Assembly (NCBI RefSeq): GCF_018881975.1 | Contig: NZ_JACVPJ010000004.1 | Coordinates: 124,001-188,000 of the forward strand | DNA from: Polynucleobacter sp. JS-Safj-400b-B2 | GTDB lineage: Bacteria; Pseudomonadota; Gammaproteobacteria; Burkholderiales; Burkholderiaceae | Length of the DNA: 64,000 nucleotides | Direction of reading: 5' to 3' | Shown here: positions 60,204 through 64,000 of the stretch, one piece after another | Layout: each line of letters begins with the position of its first letter | How positions within the stretch are numbered: position 1 is the stretch's first letter | The notes under the pieces: model-generated | Database searches by the model: none | What the model saw: only the letters and a program-made list of their open reading frames with translations | What the model was told of the DNA's origin: nothing | Translations under genes and position numbers: made by a program

Positions 60204-60303
60204 ACCCTCGACGGTCGTGTTTTAACAAATAGGTTTTGTTTTAAATCAATTGCTTAGACTAACAACCGTGGACCACTAGTGGTTACATGGTCGAGGATAA
60301 ATT
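60204..60303 (-). repeat. bipartite palindromic element, copy 3 (inverted)
   Basis: This copy is in the opposite orientation to copies 1 and 2. Read on the minus strand it begins AATTTATCCTCGACCATGTA, then ACCACTAGTGGT (a perfect 12-bp palindrome), and ends with GTCGAGGGT after a 60-base spacer. It lies between the pilus operon and the secreted-protein gene. Confidence 0.85.
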
Positions 60304-60378
60304 TGGCAAAACGCACATCCAATCAAGCCAATTCTTCCAAAATTTGTCAGCATTCAATACTAAGGACGGGTAATATTT

Positions 60379-61962
60379 ATGGATGATGGCAATACCATGC
60401 CAATCCTCAAAAAGATCCTACATAGCCTTGCACTCTTTTTCGTTCTTATACAAACCTTTGGCCCTGTTGGGAATGCTTTTGCGGCTTCCGGTCAGTATCC
60501 AAATCCAAACTTCTATCCGCCCGTTCAAATCCCTGTAAGTGGTGAGCTGGTCTATAAACCCGCAGTCAATGCCGTGCCGATCATGGATGTTGATTTACAA
60601 AATACTTGGACATCCAATTACGCCTCAATCAAGATTATGGAAGGCGATACTCCGCACTGGGTTCAGCTAAACGATAGGGAAGCAGGCGCTAGAGGTCTAG
60701 ATCCCGCTACGGTTGCCAGCGTTATGAAGAGGGTTAACGGCAAAGGCTCATATGTCGTCTATTCAAAATACTTTGCTGAATTATCTCAGTTAAAAGTGGA
60801 GGTCTACGAGACCTGGTACGGTAGTGATTCGATCTACCATATGCGCCGTATTGATTACACACCTTTATACGGGCGATTTTTCAAGGCCCAGCGGATGCTT
60901 ACCACTCAGGCGGAGCGGGCCACTGGTGTCACGCATGATCCTTTTTTAAGTTTTTATTCCGGTGATCAAACTGACCCCATTTTTTATAATGTGAGCCCTC
61001 AAGCTGCTGCAGTTATTTTGGGTGCTGCTATGGCGAAGTTCCAGGCGCCGGTAGGGTTCATGAGCGTTGATGTGCCTGATTTGCAACAATGGACGACCAC
61101 CTCAGGAAACTTTTTAAGAAAGACCACAACAACTCACACCCGTGGATACGCCTCCACTAGCTGGTTTATTGCTGGCACAAAGGAAATGAATCCACATGGT
61201 ACAACTACTGCCATCTGCGCTGTGACTGTGAACGGTGGGTCCGGCTGCGATGCGCCTGAGCATATTTTGAATTCTGGGATATCGTTAAGCCCGTGGAAGG
61301 GTGGTAATGCACCAACAGCCAAAGATTTGCTATATTCGGCAGACGAATCGAATTCTAGCTGGACGGTAGCAGCATTCATGATTGTGGCGATTGCAATTGG
61401 AGCTCTAAGTGGAGGGGCGGGATTAGCGTTGTTTGAAACTGCTGGGCTTACAAGCACTGCGCTGGGTTTAACTGGTGGCGCCGCTGTTGCTGCTGAGGCC
61501 GTTGCGGGTGGGGCCATATATGCCACTGCTGCATTTACAGCGCAAGGATCAACCAGTATCGTTGATGCACAAGCCAGCTATTATGGCCAAATCCAAAATG
61601 GCGCGCAAACCCCAGCCCAAGTAAATAACCAATACTTGAGTGCATTACTATTGGCCATTGAAGGCAAGCAAATACTATCCAACTTTGGATATGGGCTAAC
61701 TGCAGATCAGCAGGTTCTATTGGGAAGCTGTCCTATGTACGTTAGTCAGTCTAGTTGCTATGCCTCTGGATTGGATCCAGGCACCATGCCAAGGCCGGAT
61801 ACTTTGCAAGAAAATGACAACATGCGTTCGGTTTATGAGCGTTTTCAGTATTGCAAATCTAACTTGAATTTAACTGGTGGGCAATTGCAGCAATGTGCTG
61901 CACCGAGTTTGAATTTAAATGATCCAACCGTGGTGCATTACAACACGCCGGACTTTAATTAA
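60379..61962 (+). CDS. secreted protein of unknown function
   Basis: The N-terminus (KKILHSLALFFVLIQTFGPV, then NAFAASG) is a typical signal peptide with cleavage after AFA. The mature protein (about 490 aa) has a beta-rich body, and near 330-395 a Gly/Ala-rich hydrophobic stretch (MIVAIAIGALSGGAG) able to cross a membrane. The C-terminal 100 residues hold four cysteines. It may be a pilus-associated adhesin or an exported effector, judged from its place behind the pilus operon. Part of its 3' end is repeated at 63051. Confidence 0.6.
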   Translation: MDDGNTMPILKKILHSLALFFVLIQTFGPVGNAFAASGQYPNPNFYPPVQIPVSGELVYKPAVNAVPIMDVDLQNTWTSNYASIKIMEGDTPHWVQLNDREAGARGLDPATVASVMKRVNGKGSYVVYSKYFAELSQLKVEVYETWYGSDSIYHMRRIDYTPLYGRFFKAQRMLTTQAERATGVTHDPFLSFYSGDQTDPIFYNVSPQAAAVILGAAMAKFQAPVGFMSVDVPDLQQWTTTSGNFLRKTTTTHTRGYASTSWFIAGTKEMNPHGTTTAICAVTVNGGSGCDAPEHILNSGISLSPWKGGNAPTAKDLLYSADESNSSWTVAAFMIVAIAIGALSGGAGLALFETAGLTSTALGLTGGAAVAAEAVAGGAIYATAAFTAQGSTSIVDAQASYYGQIQNGAQTPAQVNNQYLSALLLAIEGKQILSNFGYGLTADQQVLLGSCPMYVSQSSCYASGLDPGTMPRPDTLQENDNMRSVYERFQYCKSNLNLTGGQLQQCAAPSLNLNDPTVVHYNTPDFN

Positions 61963-61974
61963 TAGAGTCAAAAA

Positions 61975-62210
61975 AGCGCGCTCACGGGCGTCATAGAGCG
62001 GCCGTGGCTATTGTCTATGACTTGGGGGCGAAAGCCTCCTCAGCGGTCCTAATAGTGGGAGCCACTAGCTAAAAGGCAACGGAGTCGTGGGCGACCGCAA
62101 ACCCGAAAGAGGCCGCAGGCAAAGCTGCGGCATGACGAACAGGAATCGCATAGGAGGCAGTAGCGTCTGGGCGAGAGGGTTGAGAAACAATCACTCACCC
62201 TACTCAATTG
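61975..62210 (+). ncRNA. GC-rich structured RNA-like locus
   Basis: Just after the secreted-protein gene the sequence changes to GC-rich with many perfect helices: GTCATAGA/TCTATGAC (61990-61997 with 62014-62021), GGGGGC-GAAA-GCCTCC with a GNRA tetraloop (62024-62039), TAGTGG/CCACTA (62053-62067), GTCGTG/CATGAC (62084-62089 with 62131-62136) enclosing CCGCAG/CTGCGG (62113-62130), and AGGGT/ACCCT further on. The nested helices point to RNA, not protein. I cannot assign a family; HEARO/omega-RNA-type or other transposon RNAs are the first candidates. An ORF at 62087-62275 is likely not real. Confidence 0.55.
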
Positions 62211-62281
62211 AGTTATTGAGGCTTAGCTTGAAGTGCGCTATCAGCTATTGGCCGTGCTACTTGTTCTGCGTTTAGCGCTGG

Positions 62282-62971
62282 TTAATCAGCTTTTTTAACG
62301 GCACTGCCATTAAGGGCTTTTAGTTCTGGCGGCACTTCTTTACCCCAGTATTGGTTATGCAGCGCCTCCCAAGTCCAGTCGTTGCAAATAATTTTATTGT
62401 TTCCCGCTGGCAATAATGGGCCGTCATCCTTGCATGCATCAGTTTTATCAAGCACACCTAAAAGCTGAGGCGGCTCTCTTGTAATAGTGTTTCCCATCTG
62501 AACTTTGAGGATTTTATCTTCAATAGCATCAGCCACAGTCTTTGGGAGCAAGAGAGAATAATAATTCCAAGTCGCAACTCCAGAGTCGAACGTAAATCTG
62601 ACAATTGCGTAGTTATCAACAGCATTGGGGTTGGTACAAAAACTAGGCTCCGGGTCAAAAAGTCTTTTGCCATATTTCGAACTTTCATTTGGGCCGCACA
62701 AATCTTGGAGTACCTTTTCTGTTACTGCATAGCTATAGTTAGGTTTTGTTCGTGCGTACACAATTTTTCCACTTAGGAATTCTTGGGCAATTCCTTCGCC
62801 ATCAGAATTTCCTTCCCCATGCCAGGCAGGATTTCCATGTAGGGATACCCTCATTGCTTGCATAGTTTCGTTCCAGCCCCAAGCATTTGCGTCCACCGAT
62901 GCCATCAAAGAAAAAAGCGCCAATCCAGCTGCAAGGACGTCTTTCATAAGGAGTGAATGTTTTGTTTTCAT
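62282..62971 (-). CDS. secreted protein of unknown function
   Basis: The 229-aa protein has a signal peptide (MKDVLAAGLALFSLMASVDA, cleavage after DANA) and a mature periplasmic or secreted body with Trp-rich segments (WGWNETM, NPAWHGEG) and six cysteines likely in disulfides. No family is recognised. It reads toward the RNA-like locus. Confidence 0.6.
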   Translation of the reverse strand: MKTKHSLLMKDVLAAGLALFSLMASVDANAWGWNETMQAMRVSLHGNPAWHGEGNSDGEGIAQEFLSGKIVYARTKPNYSYAVTEKVLQDLCGPNESSKYGKRLFDPEPSFCTNPNAVDNYAIVRFTFDSGVATWNYYSLLLPKTVADAIEDKILKVQMGNTITREPPQLLGVLDKTDACKDDGPLLPAGNNKIICNDWTWEALHNQYWGKEVPPELKALNGSAVKKAD

Positions 62972-63050
62972 ATCTCAATTCTACCCATGAAATATGAATG
63001 TCAAGTTAGGAAAATCGGACATGGTTGCGATGAATTGGATAACATTCTCA

Positions 63051-63090
63051 ATGCCAAGGCCGGATTCTCTGCAAGAAAATGACAACATGC
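63051..63090 (+). repeat. 40-bp partial copy of the secreted-protein gene
   Basis: This segment matches 61786-61825 inside the secreted-protein gene at 38 of 40 bases, in direct orientation 1.27 kb away. It is not part of an intact gene here, so it is a remnant of a duplication or a recombination event. Confidence 0.7.
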
Positions 63091-63145
63091 AGACATTTTA
63101 AATGAACGGGCTTGCATGGCATCAGGCTAAATTGCAATTGAGTAA

Positions 63146-63511
63146 CTATTCGGCGCTAAAAAATAAATTCTCGCCACAATTTCGGCAAAAATGCGTCCTA
63201 CGATCACTATTATTCCTGCCATTCATTGTGCCTATATTTGTGGATCCGCATTTAAAGCATTTGGTTTTTCCGCTTAAGTCGTGTCGTTTCATGTAAGCAT
63301 TAAAGCCATGCTTCTCAAGATTTATTTTCTTATTTGCAAGAAAATAAATTGCGATAAATCCTACTAAAACCAAAAAGAAGAGCGCGCCTGTATCGCGTTT
63401 CGCAAAAACCATCCAAAGCGTCATTGCAATGAAAAAGGCTACGCTTAATGTAATCATTAACAGCGCTAAGCGAGCGCTCCATGCGAGGGCTTTCCGTAAG
63501 ATAGTTTTCAT
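63146..63511 (-). CDS. membrane protein with zinc ribbon
   Basis: The 121-aa protein has two transmembrane helices (about 12-35 and 44-59), then a C-terminal zinc ribbon: CFKCGSTNIGTM and HFCRNCGENLF. It is probably an inner-membrane protein with a cytoplasmic metal-binding tail. Function unknown. Start ATG at 63511. Confidence 0.65.
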   Translation of the reverse strand: MKTILRKALAWSARLALLMITLSVAFFIAMTLWMVFAKRDTGALFFLVLVGFIAIYFLANKKINLEKHGFNAYMKRHDLSGKTKCFKCGSTNIGTMNGRNNSDRRTHFCRNCGENLFFSAE

Positions 63512-63749
63512 AAGTTTTTCACCGTCAATATGGTCGGGATGTGTTTATTTAAAAATAGCAGGAATTTACTCATGGTTCCGCCGCTTGCTGCTGATTCGCC
63601 AGAAAATACTCATATATATTTTAATCTGCCGGGAGCCTTAATTAGGCTCCTGGACCTCATTTCCCTCAATTATTCCCCGCCATTCATACTGGCAGCGGCC
63701 AATCGAAACCCTTTAATAGATTAATTCTGATCTTTTAAAGAGTTTTGTC

Positions 63750-64000
63750 ATGAAGTTCTCCGCAGTAAATTTTCGCAACTTAATCTCAGCTGCCATTCTC
63801 TTCCTAGGTCTCAATATCTCGGGGGGTAAACCTTGGCTCCGCATATGCTCAAACATGGCAGAACGTTCCCTCTCAAGCTGGCGCTTCAGGAACCTGGCAG
63901 GCTCTAAGTTGTAATACCACCTCTAATTTGACGTGGCAACCGCTAGGTTGCAACCCAGTTACTTATAGCTGTCCTGCAGGCTATACGCTCTCGGGGCAGA
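63750..64000 (+). pseudogene. secreted protein with frameshift in a G-run, 3' end outside window
   Basis: From ATG at 63750 the frame begins as a signal peptide (MKFSAVNFRNLISAAILFLG, then LNISG). At a run of six G (63831-63836) it shifts to an unrelated frame and stops. Removing one G continues the expected signal end and mature part: VNLGSAYAQ, then TWQNVPSQAGASGTWQALSC and TWQPLGCNPVTYSCPAGYTL to the window edge. So the gene is broken by one base, is phase-variable, or the base is an error. The mature part has Cys and Trp repeats typical of surface proteins. Confidence 0.6.

Noticed and set aside
62087-62275. 62-codon ORF in the RNA-like locus
   Set aside because: The sequence is explained by RNA helices; the protein would be Arg/Gly-rich without motifs and has no clear ribosome-binding site.
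63102-63296. 64-codon plus-strand ORF
   Set aside because: It lies antisense to the zinc-ribbon membrane protein, whose CxxC motifs and start are much more convincing.
1-64000. CRISPR arrays, tRNA or rRNA genes
   Set aside because: No regularly spaced repeats with spacers, no convincing tRNA T-arm/acceptor pairs and no rRNA segments were seen on either strand.

Overview
The window looks like part of a large mobile or extrachromosomal element from a freshwater betaproteobacterium. Moderately AT-rich coding, the Burkholderiales flavour of several proteins and the accessory gene content recall Polynucleobacter and relatives, but this is an impression from sequence alone. There are no ribosomal, tRNA or core metabolic genes, and no phage structural genes. 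DNA-processing helicases, an SSB, a primase, a class II ribonucleotide reductase, two proteins that look distantly like the integrative-element family PFL_4669/DUF1845, a type IV pilus locus and a FlhDC-like activator pair point to a conjugative plasmid or ICE rather than a chromosome backbone.

Layout. 1-17.9 kb: small unknown genes; a RecG-like helicase next to a UvrD-like helicase; a run of small genes with structured leaders ending in a DUF932 gene; a minus-strand operon (PilP/GspC-like membrane protein, bactofilin, 57-aa membrane protein, unknown protein, adenylate-kinase-like P-loop protein); a second UvrD-like helicase and a DinG-like helicase. 18.4-31.4 kb: class II ribonucleotide reductase, three small genes around a YSGxGDxG family, a TIM-barrel protein, a possible Gp3-like recombination-directionality protein, SbcD/SbcC-like nuclease genes and SSB. 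31.5-48 kb: a probable nested element. It starts with three tyrosine recombinases and a small GmtX/TnpC-like protein, then carries AlpA-like regulators (one broken), Phd-Doc, an ART-like protein, a pilus-ATPase look-alike without a P-loop, a GIY-YIG nuclease, membrane proteins and a SIR2-HerA defence pair. 48.4-64 kb: the backbone resumes with a primase/TOPRIM protein and small genes, then the FlhDC-like operon. Divergent from it is a type IV pilus operon (assembly ATPase, platform protein, three prepilin-like proteins, retraction-type ATPase), followed by secreted proteins and a GC-rich locus that looks like a structured RNA.

The most unusual signal is not a protein. About a dozen backbone genes are preceded by the same leader plan without long sequence identity: a GC-rich hairpin, a second hairpin whose 5' arm is the 3' arm of the first (so the two exclude each other), then a short GCC..GGC hairpin directly before the ribosome-binding site. 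Base pairing is kept through wobble and sequence change. The leaders are absent from the 31.5-48 kb nested cargo and from the pilus operon. A second unexplained signal is a 100-bp bipartite palindromic element at 2.1, 15.1 and 60.2 kb. It has fixed 60-61 bp spacing, and one copy lies between two convergent gene ends, which fits a protein-binding, partition or replication site better than a promoter.
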